Positions 16,931 to 26,494 are shown, numbered from the stretch's first letter. The stretch: 64,000 nt of DNA from Pseudanabaena biceps (GCA_013361095.1 JAATWA010000001.1:2334501-2398500); one strand, 5' to 3'. The notes: generated by a model from the sequence alone, not told the origin. Numbers and translations: made by a program.

Positions 16931-18820
16931 TTAGAACTGACAGGCTTGCTGTAACCATACATTTTCATCATCGCTGAGCATTGGCGATAACTTCTCGATG
17001 ATTGATGCATAGTAACTCTGTAACCACAAAATCTGATCGGGGTTCAGTTTGGAGCGATCAATCAACTTCTTGTCAAAGGGAATATAAGTTAAGGATTCAA
17101 ACTCGTACCAAGGCGTTGCATTGGCATCGGGAGATACTTCTATCTTTTTGACTTCTTTAACAAAATATAGATTTTCCAAACGAATTCCTCCCCATTTTGG
17201 TTGATAGTAACCTGGCTCAATGCTGTTGACCGTGCCAACATCAAGGGTTTGATTGACCCGTTTACTGATGCCATTAGGTCCTTCATGGACATTTAGGAAT
17301 ACACCTACGCCATGTCCAGTTCCATGTCCATAGTCTAAGCCACTTTGCCAGAGAGAAGATCGAGCGATTCCATCGATCTGACTGCCAGTTGTCCCTTTAG
17401 GAAATTTCTGCATCGCACAATTAATATGAGATTTAAGAACTTCAGTGTAGCGATCGCATTGCTCATTAGTAGGCAAACCAATACTAATCGCACGAGTGTC
17501 ATCGGTAGTACCACCATAGAATTGTGAACCAGAATCTAGCAGCAGCAACTCACCCTTGATCAGCTTGCATTCTGGATTAGGATTGCTGTAATGCACAATG
17601 GAACCATTGGCTCCAGTACCTGCAATTGTGGGGAAACTGAGATCATAAAAACCCTCTTGCTGCTTGTATAAGCCTTCAATTTTATTGGCGACATCTCGTT
17701 CACTGATAGAGTTATCTGCTTCGATCTGTTCTTCAATCCATTTAAGGGTGAGTGTCTTTGCCCAGCTTGCTTTGAGATTAGCTTGCTGCATTTGGGCGAT
17801 TTCCACACTATTCTTGTGAGCCTTAAAGTTCTCAACAGGTTGTTCAGCTTCAACTATTTTGGCTTTAACATCCTTAAGTTGGAGGTAAGTTCCATAGGTA
17901 GTCTGCGCGATCGCCACGAGTACCTTCTGCTCTGTTTCCTGATCGTTAGACGTAACAATCAGCGATCGCAAAGTGGAAATATACTGGTCATATTCTAGAA
18001 TCTGCACCTGTCCCGCGAGAGCTTGACGCACGGATTCATCGATGCGAGAGGTATTAGTAAATAAATATGCCTCAGTTTTGGTAATGATCGCATAGCTAAT
18101 GAATACAGGATTGCATTCTACATCGCGCCCCCGTAGGTTGTAGAGCCATGCAATCTGATCGAGTTTAGTTACAGGTAAAATCGTCGCTTTTTTTCTGTTC
18201 ATCGCTTCACGGACACGCTCCAATTTCTTAGCTAGCGCTTCTCCAGTGAGCGATTCAGGAAGACTGATTACTGGTTGATCACCAAATGGAAGCAGGGGAT
18301 CGCTCTTTGCCCAAGGATTTTGAGAGCGGACAACATCCACCAGATTTTCGATAACTGGCACGATTTCTACTCCATTAGCACTTAATCTTTCGGCAAATCG
18401 GCGATATTGGGCAACTGTAATCGTGAAGGGATCGAGACCGAGGCGGAGGGTTTGTAATTGTTGATTTGCTTTTTGGCCCAGTTCTTCCAGAACTTCTTCT
18501 ACGGTTTGATGATCTTCCAAACCCACTTTACAGACTTTTTGCAAGGTGCTATCTACTTGCATATCCGCTTGTTCGTAATAACGCGAATCCACAAACACCC
18601 ATGCGCGATCGCGGCTTATCAAAAAATCTCCCGCCGATCCTGTAAATCCACTAATCCATTGACGGCGCTGCTTTGCTTCTGGCAAATATTCGTTGAGATG
18701 CTCATCAGCAGAAGGTACAAAGTAGGCATCTAATTTATATTTAACAAGTTGCGATCGCAAGTCTGTAAATTTCTGAGCGACTCCTGTTAATTGATCGGGC
18801 AAAGACTGAGATAAGGGCAT
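16931..18820 (-). CDS. Xaa-Pro aminopeptidase (M24 family)
   Basis: A 629-residue cytoplasmic metallopeptidase that removes N-terminal residues preceding proline. It has two creatinase-like N-terminal domains (about 10-320), a pita-bread M24 catalytic domain (about 330-550) and a C-terminal M24C extension (about 560-620). The metal ligands are visible: the two Asp in LDSGSQFYGGTTDDTR, His in GTGHGVGVFLNVHEGP, and Glu in NSIEPGYY and IRLENLYFV. The length and the C-terminal extension match the long, eukaryote-like aminopeptidase P rather than E. coli PepP. Single gene. Confidence 0.92.
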   Translation of the reverse strand: MPLSQSLPDQLTGVAQKFTDLRSQLVKYKLDAYFVPSADEHLNEYLPEAKQRRQWISGFTGSAGDFLISRDRAWVFVDSRYYEQADMQVDSTLQKVCKVGLEDHQTVEEVLEELGQKANQQLQTLRLGLDPFTITVAQYRRFAERLSANGVEIVPVIENLVDVVRSQNPWAKSDPLLPFGDQPVISLPESLTGEALAKKLERVREAMNRKKATILPVTKLDQIAWLYNLRGRDVECNPVFISYAIITKTEAYLFTNTSRIDESVRQALAGQVQILEYDQYISTLRSLIVTSNDQETEQKVLVAIAQTTYGTYLQLKDVKAKIVEAEQPVENFKAHKNSVEIAQMQQANLKASWAKTLTLKWIEEQIEADNSISERDVANKIEGLYKQQEGFYDLSFPTIAGTGANGSIVHYSNPNPECKLIKGELLLLDSGSQFYGGTTDDTRAISIGLPTNEQCDRYTEVLKSHINCAMQKFPKGTTGSQIDGIARSSLWQSGLDYGHGTGHGVGVFLNVHEGPNGISKRVNQTLDVGTVNSIEPGYYQPKWGGIRLENLYFVKEVKKIEVSPDANATPWYEFESLTYIPFDKKLIDRSKLNPDQILWLQSYYASIIEKLSPMLSDDENVWLQQACQF

Positions 18821-18920
18821 CTGGTTATATGGATAATAAATAACAAGATCTTAGCCTATGACTAGAAAAGCTGTCGCTAAGTTAGTCGCCAAGTTAGTCG
18901 CCAAGTAGCTCAGCGAAAAG

Positions 18921-18964
18921 AAAAAAGCTTTAGCAACGCGCAGCGCTGCTAAAGCTTTTTATTT
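18921..18964. terminator. Hairpin between secF and aminopeptidase promoter
   Basis: AAAAAAGCTTTAGCA and TGCTAAAGCTTTTTATT pair across an ACGCGCAGCGC centre, with a T tract on the + strand side and an A tract on the other. It can act in both directions. Confidence 0.6.
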
Positions 18965-18969
18965 AAGCA

Positions 18970-19004
18970 AAAAGGAGAAGCTGCGAAGTGACTTCTCTTT
19001 TTGT
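18970..19004 (-). terminator. Terminator-like stem after secF
   Basis: AAAAAGGAGAAG and CTTCTCTTTTT pair around CTGCGAAGTGA directly beyond the secF stop; the minus-strand transcript would end in a U tract. Confidence 0.6.
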
Positions 19005-19006
19005 TT

Positions 19007-19969
19007 TTAGTTAGCCTCAAGCCTTGAGGTATTGTCGGTTGATAGACGGTTTCTCCACCATGAGAGCAAAATACTGGCATTGAAAATACTGGAATAGACT
19101 CCAGATAAAAAGCCAATGATCAATGCTAGAGAGAAAAAGCGTAGGGTTGCACCACCAAATAAGAAGATGGCAACTAGCGGCAAAGTAGCAGTTAGGGTGG
19201 TATTTATCGATCTACCTAACGTTTGATTGATAGAAGCATTGACTAAATCGTTGAACGTATTAGCACCCGCATCAAGCTTTACGTTTTCCCGAATGCGATC
19301 GTAAATTACCACAGTGTCATTTACTGAGAATCCGCAAATAGTCAACATTGCCACAATAAACAAACTATCAATCTCGACTCCCAAAGTGAGACCAAGGATG
19401 GAGAAAAAACCTGCGGTCACAAAAATATCATGGAACAGGGCAATAATGGCAAAGCTAGCGTAGTCCAGTTGAAAGCGAAATGCTAAATAAATACCAATGC
19501 CTGTGAATGATAGCCCTAGAGCTAATAATCCATTATTAAGCGCTTGCTGTCCGATCGCGGGGCCGACTTCATCAATCTGCGATTTTTTAGGATCAACATT
19601 GCCATACTGCTTCAGAGACTCGGTCAGTACTGACCGCAACTTTTCCCGTTGTTCAGTGGATAGGCGAGCTGTGCGTACCGAGATACCGTTGAGATCTTTA
19701 CCGCTAACGGATTGAATCACGCTGTTAGTAAAACCTTTGCTTTCGATCGCTTGACGAACTGTCGCAATATCAATATTTTTGCCGCAACTATTGGCACTAT
19801 CGCAAGCCAAGCCAAGGGTAATACTAGATCCGCCTGTAAAGTCAATGCCTAGTCGCAGTGGTGACCCTAGCTGCTGAAATGAAATCACCATTGCCACCAG
19901 CCCCGCCAAAATCACAGCAGAGGAAATGGAAACATAGAGGCGAGCATTTTTAATTACATCTAACTTCAT
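19007..19969 (-). CDS. secF: Protein translocase subunit SecF
   Basis: A 320-residue inner or thylakoid membrane protein that works with SecD to complete Sec-dependent export using the proton gradient. It has one N-terminal helix and a periplasmic domain beginning RLGIDFTGGSSITLGLACD. A block of five helices follows, with GFSVNDTVVIYDRIREN and SINTTLTATLPLVAIFLFGG. Length is normal. Its ATG overlaps the secD stop by 4 bases, so the two are coupled. Confidence 0.96.
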   Translation of the reverse strand: MKLDVIKNARLYVSISSAVILAGLVAMVISFQQLGSPLRLGIDFTGGSSITLGLACDSANSCGKNIDIATVRQAIESKGFTNSVIQSVSGKDLNGISVRTARLSTEQREKLRSVLTESLKQYGNVDPKKSQIDEVGPAIGQQALNNGLLALGLSFTGIGIYLAFRFQLDYASFAIIALFHDIFVTAGFFSILGLTLGVEIDSLFIVAMLTICGFSVNDTVVIYDRIRENVKLDAGANTFNDLVNASINQTLGRSINTTLTATLPLVAIFLFGGATLRFFSLALIIGFLSGVYSSIFNASILLSWWRNRLSTDNTSRLEAN

Positions 19970-21444
19970 AACACCGCACCTGTAGTATTGTCGTTTTTCT
20001 TGTCACTGCTTGTCTCTGGGGCGATCGCCTCAGTCGTAATGGTGGTAATTTTGCCAAAGGCTTTGATGCCAAAATATTCTGGTTTGCGGAAGCTCGGATT
20101 GCTAATCATCACTAACATTAGCGATCGGCTCAAAGTAACCGCCGTAAACATACTCGTCAGCACACCCACACCCAAAGTCACCGCAAAGCCCTTCACAAAT
20201 CCTGAACCTAGCCAAAACAGAGTGCCACAGGCGATTAAGGTGGTGATGTTGCTATCCAGAATGCTTGACCAAGCCCGATAAAAACCTGCTTCCACAGATT
20301 TATAAAGGGTACGTCCTGCTTTTAATTCTTCTTTAGTCCGTTCAAAAATCAGCACGTTTGCATCGACAGCCATGCCGATACTAAGGATAAATCCTGCAAT
20401 TCCCGGTAAAGTCAGCACCACGCCCAGTATGCTAAACACCGCAAAAGTGATCACGGCATAGGTTATCAGGGCAATATCGGCAACCACACCCAAAATACGG
20501 TAGTACAACACCATGAAGACTAAAACTAGAAATAATCCTGCAAGCCCTGCATAAATACTACTGAGGACACTATCCGCGCCTAGAGTCGCCCCAACTGTGC
20601 GGTTTTCGACGATCTCCACTGGTACGGGCAAAGCCCCTGCGCGTAGTTGCAAGGCTAGCTCATTAGCAGTATCAAGGGTAAAGTTACCCGTAATTACGGC
20701 TCTACCACCTGTAATACCTTTGCCTTGAAATTCGGGGCCCACAGAGGGGGAGCTAACCAATTTATCATCTAGAAAAATTCCTAAGGCGCGACCAGTCCCG
20801 CCCACTTCACCAGTAATTTGGGCAAATAGCTCACCACCTTTATCGTCAAAAGTCAGCGCAACTTGCCATGAGTTTTGTCCCTGTCCGATTGGGGCAGCAA
20901 CAGCATCCTTGAGCATATTGCCAGTTAGCCCTGTGCGCTCGAAAATCCCTTTTAAGTCTTCAACACTTTTTTTATAAGCCGCCTCATTATCAGCGATCGC
21001 CTTTTGATCATTAGAATCCTTGAGGACTTCGCGCTGAATCGCCGCCGCCTGCTGAATTTGCAATCTTGCTCTCAGCTCACTTTCTGTGCCTTTCTTTTGC
21101 TTCCGAAAATCAAGCTGAGCCGTTGTCCCTAGCACTCGTTCTGCTTGAGCGGGATCATTTACTCCAGGTAGCTGAATAATTAGTTGATCATTACCCGCTA
21201 GCAAAATCGTTGCTTCAGAAACTCCTAAGCCATTAATGCGCTGTTCCACCACAAACTTGGCGGTTTCCATGATGCGCGGTGTAATTTCATTAATTCCCTG
21301 TTCGGGATTAATTTTTGCTTGGAGTGTAAGCTGTGCGCCACCTCGCAAATCCAAGCCCAATTTAGGTGGATGATTTACGATTAGATACACAGCCCCTAAT
21401 AAAATTGCCAGTACAAAGGCAAGCAGGCGGCTTTGTTTACCCAT
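19966..21444 (-). CDS. secD: Protein translocase subunit SecD
   Basis: A 492-residue partner of SecF. It has an N-terminal helix, then LGLDLRGGAQLTLQA (30-44) and a long periplasmic domain with RINGLGVSEATI and QLPGVNDPAQAERVLG. The six-helix C-terminal block contains AGFILSIGMAVDANVLIFER. A Gln/Ala/Lys-rich insertion (IQQAAAIQREVLKDSNDQKA) within the P1 region is common in cyanobacterial homologues. First gene of the secDF operon; its promoter lies in 21445-21583 with the divergent larB. Confidence 0.96.
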   Translation of the reverse strand: MGKQSRLLAFVLAILLGAVYLIVNHPPKLGLDLRGGAQLTLQAKINPEQGINEITPRIMETAKFVVEQRINGLGVSEATILLAGNDQLIIQLPGVNDPAQAERVLGTTAQLDFRKQKKGTESELRARLQIQQAAAIQREVLKDSNDQKAIADNEAAYKKSVEDLKGIFERTGLTGNMLKDAVAAPIGQGQNSWQVALTFDDKGGELFAQITGEVGGTGRALGIFLDDKLVSSPSVGPEFQGKGITGGRAVITGNFTLDTANELALQLRAGALPVPVEIVENRTVGATLGADSVLSSIYAGLAGLFLVLVFMVLYYRILGVVADIALITYAVITFAVFSILGVVLTLPGIAGFILSIGMAVDANVLIFERTKEELKAGRTLYKSVEAGFYRAWSSILDSNITTLIACGTLFWLGSGFVKGFAVTLGVGVLTSMFTAVTLSRSLMLVMISNPSFRKPEYFGIKAFGKITTITTEAIAPETSSDKKNDNTTGAVL

Positions 21445-21583
21445 ATTTTTTATAGTTTTTGTGATCGCGATTTTGATAAAGGCATATTTTCCCTATATGC
21501 GGAAATAACATATGCCTTCACTCAAGTGTCATATTGAGATTAGGACATTTGTGATCATACTCTATTCAGTAATGTAGATTTAT

Positions 21584-22336
21584 ATGCAAGAAAATTTGAT
21601 GCAACTGTTAGAAACAGTCGCCAAGGGGCAACTCAGCCCAGAAGAGGCTTTAGATAAATTAAAATATCTCCATTACGAATCTGTCGGCGACTTTGCCAAA
21701 ATCGACCACCATCGCACCCTTCGCACAGGATTTCCTGAAGTCATTTTTGGACTAGGAAAGACTCCAGACCAAATTGTGCAGATCATGCGGGTAATGGAAT
21801 CCAAAAATCCTCTAGTCATGGCAACTAAGATTTCCATGTCTGTCTATGAGCAAATACAGCCATCTTTGCGCGGCTTAAGATATTTTCCGATCGCTCAAAT
21901 TTGCTGCCTCGGCAAATCAACGATGCAAAAGCAAGGCGTTATCACGATCCTGACCGCAGGTACTGCGGATTTGCCAATTGCGGAAGAAGCTGCTGTGACG
22001 GCAGAACTCTGCGGGTTTACCGTGAAGCGGCTGTGGGATGTGGGAGTTGCGGGAATACATCGTTTGCTCAGTCATCGTGAGGCGATCGCTGATGCCGATG
22101 TGATTATCGTGGTGGCGGGGATGGAAGGAGCATTAGCAAGTGTGGTGGCGGGGTTGGCGGACTGTCCGATTGTGGCTGTGCCAACTAGCATTGGGTATGG
22201 GGCAAGTTTTAATGGACTTGCGCCTTTGTTAACTATGCTCAACTCCTGTGCAACGGGAGTTGGGGTCGTAAATATTGACAACGGATTTGGAGCAGCGATG
22301 CTAGCAGGAAAAATTTTAAATAAACAAAACTCATAA
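21584..22336 (+). CDS. larB: Nickel-pincer cofactor biosynthesis protein LarB
   Basis: A 250-residue enzyme with an N-terminal helical region and a C-terminal PurE-like AIR-carboxylase domain (about 115-245; TAGTADLPIAEEAAVTAEL, GMEGALASVVAGLADCPIVAVPTSIGYG). LarB carboxylates and hydrolyses nicotinic acid adenine dinucleotide, the first step to the nickel-pincer nucleotide of lactate racemase-type enzymes. No larC, larE or larA is in the window, so the pathway would have to be completed elsewhere. Divergent from secD; a second Met six codons in is an alternative start. Confidence 0.92.
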   Translation: MQENLMQLLETVAKGQLSPEEALDKLKYLHYESVGDFAKIDHHRTLRTGFPEVIFGLGKTPDQIVQIMRVMESKNPLVMATKISMSVYEQIQPSLRGLRYFPIAQICCLGKSTMQKQGVITILTAGTADLPIAEEAAVTAELCGFTVKRLWDVGVAGIHRLLSHREAIADADVIIVVAGMEGALASVVAGLADCPIVAVPTSIGYGASFNGLAPLLTMLNSCATGVGVVNIDNGFGAAMLAGKILNKQNS

Positions 22337-22405
22337 AAGAGTAGCGACGCAACGCGCCGCTACTCTTAATAAATGAGGCGCAACGCGCCTCACCACTAAT
22401 TTATT
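22337..22405. repeat. Two imperfect GC hairpins after larB
   Basis: AGAGTAGCG...CGCTACTCT (22338-22365) and TGAGGCGC-AAC-GCGCCTCA (22373-22391), framed by AATAAAT and ATTTATT. The second overlaps the end of the convergent AIR-synthase-like gene. Probably a shared terminator region. Confidence 0.55.
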
Positions 22406-23355
22406 GCTTGGGAAAATCCTGTTAGAGCTTGTTGTGATAAGTCCCAAAAGAGATGTGACTGATCTTGCGATCGCAAAATAACTTGCGGCGATTTTTGTAC
22501 TTGACCCACAGCAGCACAGGCTAAATCTTGAGCGTGAAATAAATTTTGAATAGCAGCTACCTTTTCAGGTCGCACACTCATCAGAAAGCCGTAACTAGGA
22601 AAAGAAGTGAGCCAACGCTCTAAGTCCACATTTGCTGGGATAGGAATCTGATCTAGATTTAAAACTGCCCCGCAATTAGAAGTTTCCATCAACATTAACA
22701 ATGTGCCAATCAGACCACCCATACTAATATCCTTAGCGGCATCACAAAGCCCAGAATTTGCTAAGTAAGGCAAAATTGCTAGATTCTCACGCAATCGCGG
22801 TGGGTCAGCATTAGTTGCAGCATTCCAAAAAGAATAGTCGGGATGATACTGACCACGCAAATCGATCGCTGCTAATAGGACATCATGGGGCTGGGCGTTA
22901 AAGCTCGTCAGTAAGTTTTGAGCGCGTCCCAAAATCGCTACGGACAGAGCCTTATAAATGCTTCGGCAATTGGTATGTCCGCCGACAATTGGCACTTGAT
23001 AAGCTTGCGAAGCCGCTTTCATGCCAGCCAGAAGTTCGGTAATCGAGTCGGGTGACTCACTCCACAGCGTATCGACAATCGCGATCGCCTCCCCACCCAT
23101 TGAGTAAATATCACTGACGTTGACCATCACCGCGCACCAACCCGCAAACCAAGGATCACTCTCAATTAATTGCGGTAACATTCCCTCCGCAGCCAGCAAC
23201 AGATATCCATTCCCATCGGGAATAGCCGCGCAGTCGTCACCCAATAGAATTGACTGATTCCATTGATCGCCCAAACCTCTAGCGGCGACCTGAATATCTT
23301 GCTTATGCAAAATTCCCATTGATTGCCTAAGTCGGTTAGCGAGATCAGCCAACAT
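22396..23355 (-). CDS. nitF: AIR-synthase-like protein, Sll0787 family (Nit1C cluster)
   Basis: A 319-residue member of the PurM/SelD/ThiL-type superfamily, the Sll0787 subfamily found in Nit1C clusters. Nucleotide-binding features are LLGDDCAAIPDGNGYLLLAAEG near residue 36, NVSDIYSMGGEAIA, VGGHTNCRS and KDISMGGLIGTLLML. These enzymes usually activate a carbonyl or amide oxygen with ATP; its substrate in this cluster is unknown to me. It is the last gene of the operon, and its start abuts the GNAT stop without overlap. Confidence 0.85.
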   Translation of the reverse strand: MLADLANRLRQSMGILHKQDIQVAARGLGDQWNQSILLGDDCAAIPDGNGYLLLAAEGMLPQLIESDPWFAGWCAVMVNVSDIYSMGGEAIAIVDTLWSESPDSITELLAGMKAASQAYQVPIVGGHTNCRSIYKALSVAILGRAQNLLTSFNAQPHDVLLAAIDLRGQYHPDYSFWNAATNADPPRLRENLAILPYLANSGLCDAAKDISMGGLIGTLLMLMETSNCGAVLNLDQIPIPANVDLERWLTSFPSYGFLMSVRPEKVAAIQNLFHAQDLACAAVGQVQKSPQVILRSQDQSHLFWDLSQQALTGFSQAIN

Positions 23356-23865
23356 CTAAGAAGCCTCACGAATTAGCTCAGGAAAGGCAGGACGAATCTC
23401 ATCACCTGCGGGATAGAAATTTAGGTCAGCTTCCATAAAGTGATGGGGGCGATCGCAGATAGTCATTTCCTTGAGAGAGTCCCAATGCAAGCGTTGAAAG
23501 AAGCGCACATTCTGAATCTGAACCGTTGCCAAAAAGCGATCGCAACCCCAAGTATTCGCCGTGGTGACAGCTTTGTAGATCAAGCCTTTACCAATCTGCC
23601 AACCGCGCCGATAGTCCTTATGTGTGCCAAGTCGTCCGCCATACCAGATTCCTTTTTGAGTTTCGTAAATTCGGACTACGCCAACGACTTGATTGTTTTC
23701 AGGATTAATTGCCACGATGGGATAGGCGATCGCATCGATATCATCAACATCATTCTCTTCAAATACATATTGCTCTTCCACAAAAATGGCTTTACGCAGC
23801 TCAAAATAGGCGCTGATTTCTTCGGGTGTGGAAGCGAGTTTGAAAATATAGGAAGGATTGCTCAT
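23356..23865 (-). CDS. nitE: GNAT acetyltransferase, MSMEG_0567/Sll0786 type
   Basis: A 169-residue N-acetyltransferase with the GNAT motif A region VVGVVRIYETQKGIWYGGRLGTHKDYRRGWQIGKGLI and an N-terminal FKLASTPEEISAYFELRKAIFVEEQ. The start MSNPSYIF at 23865 is chosen because it aligns with the GNAT fold start and leaves a 22-base gap. An upstream in-frame start at 23931 would overlap the radical SAM gene. It is a standard Nit1C component of unknown acyl acceptor. Confidence 0.85.
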   Translation of the reverse strand: MSNPSYIFKLASTPEEISAYFELRKAIFVEEQYVFEENDVDDIDAIAYPIVAINPENNQVVGVVRIYETQKGIWYGGRLGTHKDYRRGWQIGKGLIYKAVTTANTWGCDRFLATVQIQNVRFFQRLHWDSLKEMTICDRPHHFMEADLNFYPAGDEIRPAFPELIREAS

Positions 23866-23887
23866 TGGTGGGAACTCTAAAAAGTTT

Positions 23888-24982
23888 TTATTCAAATAAC
23901 GAAAGCGCGGAACAAGCACCGCACTTGGCACAACCTGCTTTGATATCAGCAGAAGACATTTGCGATCGCTTGAGCAATGCGCCTACTTCTTGATAGACAG
24001 ACGTCATAAATTCAGTGCTAGGAGACGGATGATTGGCTAGGGGCGTACCGCTGATCGGCACAAAAGGCACTACAAAAGGATAGACACCCATACTAATCAA
24101 GCGATCGCACATCTCTACCAAGGTGGCTACACTGTCGCCTAGTCCTGCAAGAAGATAGGTGCTAACCTGTCCCCAACCAAATACTTTTACGGCAGCTTCA
24201 AAGGCTTGAAAATAATAATCAAGGGGAACACTTGCCTTGCCAGCCATGATCTTGGCACGAACCATCGGATCGGCGGCTTCCAAATGCATTCCGAGGGTGT
24301 CAACTCCTGCCGCCCTCATCCGCTCAAACCAAATGAAATCATCAGGAGGTTCACATTGAGCTTGAATGGGAATATCAACTTTGGCTTTGATTGCTCTGAC
24401 ACATTCCGTTAAATAGGCGGCTCCGCGATCGCTTGTATTGGGAGTACCAGTGGTCATCACCATATTTTTGACACCATCTAAACGCACGGCTGCTTCCGCG
24501 ACTTCTGCTAATTGGGCGGGAGTTTTACGAGCGATCGTGCGACCAGCTTCTAGAGACTGCCCGATCGCGCAAAATTGGCAAGATGTATCCGTATGGTTGT
24601 AACGGATGCAGTTTTGTAAAACCGTTGTCGCTAAGACATCGTGGCTGTGCAGCAGTGCGATTTTCCAGTAGGGTATACCGTCGCTAGTGGTGAGGTCATA
24701 AAACTTGGGAGATTTCGGGAAGGTAATGGGCGCGATCGTGGCATTATCTAATTTCAGCAGTATCTCATGGGAATGATTTAGCTCGGCACTGTAGGGTGAT
24801 TCAGCCGCCGAACTATTAAAAATAGGAACCATCACTGTAGTTCCTTCAATGGCGATCGCCTTATGGTCAGAAGGGCCTGCTCCACCTTTGCGACCAATGG
24901 CACTAGATTGAGGATCGTTTTTTCCATCAATTAGCTGCAATCCCTTAGTCTGCAATTCCGTAATTAGTTGTTGTTTATTCAT
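23888..24982 (-). CDS. nitD: Radical SAM protein, MSMEG_0568 family (Nit1C cluster)
   Basis: A 364-residue enzyme of the Nit1C cluster. Cysteines at 125, 135 and 138 (NCIRYNHTDTSCQFC) form a CX9CX2C cluster instead of the usual CX3CX2C, presumably holding the SAM-binding 4Fe-4S. A TIM-barrel region with MTTGTPNTSDRGAAYL, CEPPDDFIWFERM and GMHLEAADP follows. A second Cys group, C351, C354 and C357 (CAKCGAC), lies at the C-terminus and may bind an additional cluster. The gene abuts the DUF1348 stop directly. Confidence 0.88.
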   Translation of the reverse strand: MNKQQLITELQTKGLQLIDGKNDPQSSAIGRKGGAGPSDHKAIAIEGTTVMVPIFNSSAAESPYSAELNHSHEILLKLDNATIAPITFPKSPKFYDLTTSDGIPYWKIALLHSHDVLATTVLQNCIRYNHTDTSCQFCAIGQSLEAGRTIARKTPAQLAEVAEAAVRLDGVKNMVMTTGTPNTSDRGAAYLTECVRAIKAKVDIPIQAQCEPPDDFIWFERMRAAGVDTLGMHLEAADPMVRAKIMAGKASVPLDYYFQAFEAAVKVFGWGQVSTYLLAGLGDSVATLVEMCDRLISMGVYPFVVPFVPISGTPLANHPSPSTEFMTSVYQEVGALLKRSQMSSADIKAGCAKCGACSALSLFE

Positions 24983-25405
24983 TTAAAGATCGCGCTCCCA
25001 ACGAAATTTGCGATCGGATTCTTGAATCTGCACATCATTAATGCTGGCTTGACGGCGGCGCATTAAACCGTTTTCCGCAAATTCCCAGTTCTCATTTCCA
25101 TAGGCACGATACCAATATCCAGAGTCATCATGCCATTCATATTCAAAACAGACCGAAATCCGATTGTCCATGAAGCTCCATAGTTCTTTTCGCAAGCGAT
25201 AATCAAGTTCCTTTGCCCATTTCCGTTTTAAAAACTCGACAATGGCGGCGCGACCACTAAAAAATTCCGCACGGTTGCGCCACTGCGAATCCTCAGTATA
25301 AGCAAGGGCAACTCTCTCAGGATCGCGAGTGTTCCAAGCATCTTCTGCGGCTTGCACCTTAGCTTTGGCAGTTTCCAACGTAAATGGAGGTAAAGGAGGT
25401 TTCAT
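24983..25405 (-). CDS. DUF1348 / NTF2-like protein within the nitrilase cluster
   Basis: A 140-residue NTF2-fold protein of the DUF1348 family. Landmarks are [75 protein letters not shown] and the C-terminal INDVQI and FRWE. Members are small cavity-forming proteins of unknown substrate. It starts 108 bases after the nitrilase stop, across two palindromes, and ends next to the radical SAM start. I do not know it as a standard Nit1C member, so it may be an accessory acquired in this lineage. Confidence 0.8.
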   Translation of the reverse strand: MKPPLPPFTLETAKAKVQAAEDAWNTRDPERVALAYTEDSQWRNRAEFFSGRAAIVEFLKRKWAKELDYRLRKELWSFMDNRISVCFEYEWHDDSGYWYRAYGNENWEFAENGLMRRRQASINDVQIQESDRKFRWERDL

Positions 25406-25444
25406 GACTTACTTTTATACCGTTTGACAATATTGGTTTGGTGA

Positions 25445-25509
25445 AAACAAGGGGCTTAAGCCCCTTGTTTTTAAACATTGTGGCGCACGCGTAGCGTGCG
25501 CCACAATGT
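25445..25509. repeat. Two palindromes inside the nitrilase operon
   Basis: AAACAAGGGGCTTAAGCCCC (continuing to 25470) is a 26-bp perfect palindrome. ACATTGTGGCGCACGC-GTA and its complement (25475-25509) is a 16-bp-arm hairpin. They lie between nitrilase and DUF1348 genes and could attenuate or process the transcript. Confidence 0.75.
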
Positions 25510-25513
25510 TTGG

Positions 25514-26482
25514 TTAGCTACTTATCAATTCATCTAATCCTTGCCTAATCTCCTCGACTTGAAACCCTGCAAAGGGTGAGGCATCAAGATGGAGCTTTAG
25601 GAGATCGGGGCGAGCATAATGACCAATAGAGTCCATCATCCGCTTACGTTTGGTAATCAAAGAGAAGTCTAAATCCGCGATCGCCATGCCTTCACCATCA
25701 GTAATTGGAGGACACAAATGCGTGCCTTCAGGACTAATGATCGCCGTGTGACAGCCCCCCATCAGAGCCTTTTGCAGCTTTTTATCTGGAGTGATTTGCA
25801 AAACTTGCTCAGGTGATAGATAGCCTGTGGCATTGATCACAAAACAGCCAGACTCAAGGGCATGGTGACGAATTGTGACTTCAATTTGATCTGCAAAAAT
25901 TTGTCCAACCAGAGATCCTGGGAATTGAGCGCAATGGATTTGTTCTTGTTGGGACATCAAGGCAAATCTCGCGAGGGGATTGTAATGTTCCCAACAGGCG
26001 AGAGCGCCCACTCTCCCAACCGCAGAGTCTACAACCTTTAGTCCTGCGCCATCTCCTTGTCCCCAGACCATGCGTTCATGGTAAGTGGGCGTGATTTTGC
26101 GGCGCTTGAGCAAAAGGGAACCGTCTGCATCAAAGATTAGCTGTGCGTTATATAGGGAACCACCATCACGCTCGTTTACACCGACGACGACGACAATACT
26201 ATGCGATCGCGCAGCTTGGCTTATAGCTTCAGTCACTATAGAGGGAACAGTCACGGCTTCTTCGTAAAGCCGCATATGCTCCTTTCCCATCATCACTGGT
26301 GGTTGCACAAATGAGAAATAGGGATAGTAGGGAATGAAGGTTTCAGGGAAGACGACAATTTGAGCGCCCTCTTTAGCAGCCTTCGCGATCGCCTGTAAAA
26401 CTTTATCGGTCGTATCATCGCGGCTAAATAGCACAGGACTAATCTGGACTGCCGCCGCTCTAATCTTGCGTGAATAATCCAC
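25514..26482 (-). CDS. nitC: Nitrilase (Nit1 type)
   Basis: A 322-residue carbon-nitrogen hydrolase. The triad is visible as Glu47 ([12 protein letters not shown]), Lys129 ([20 protein letters not shown]) and Cys163 ([12 protein letters not shown]). The [14 protein letters not shown] segment and Cys-Trp-Glu are typical of true nitrilases, which convert nitriles to acid and ammonia. In Nit1C bacteria the cluster is needed for growth on cyanide; in Synechocystis the neighbouring genes respond to nitrogen starvation. It follows the Sll0783-like gene by 12 bases. Confidence 0.93.
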   Translation of the reverse strand: MDYSRKIRAAAVQISPVLFSRDDTTDKVLQAIAKAAKEGAQIVVFPETFIPYYPYFSFVQPPVMMGKEHMRLYEEAVTVPSIVTEAISQAARSHSIVVVVGVNERDGGSLYNAQLIFDADGSLLLKRRKITPTYHERMVWGQGDGAGLKVVDSAVGRVGALACWEHYNPLARFALMSQQEQIHCAQFPGSLVGQIFADQIEVTIRHHALESGCFVINATGYLSPEQVLQITPDKKLQKALMGGCHTAIISPEGTHLCPPITDGEGMAIADLDFSLITKRKRMMDSIGHYARPDLLKLHLDASPFAGFQVEEIRQGLDELISS

Positions 26483-26494
26483 GATTAATCCTAT

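Noticed and set aside
21584..22336. Reading the PurE-like domain gene as purE
   Set aside because: The long N-terminal helical region (QLLETVAKGQLSPEEALDKL) and overall length identify LarB rather than PurE.
23866..23931. Upstream start for the GNAT gene
   Set aside because: It would overlap the radical SAM gene and adds a non-conserved proline-containing leader; MSNPSYIF at 23865 fits the domain start.
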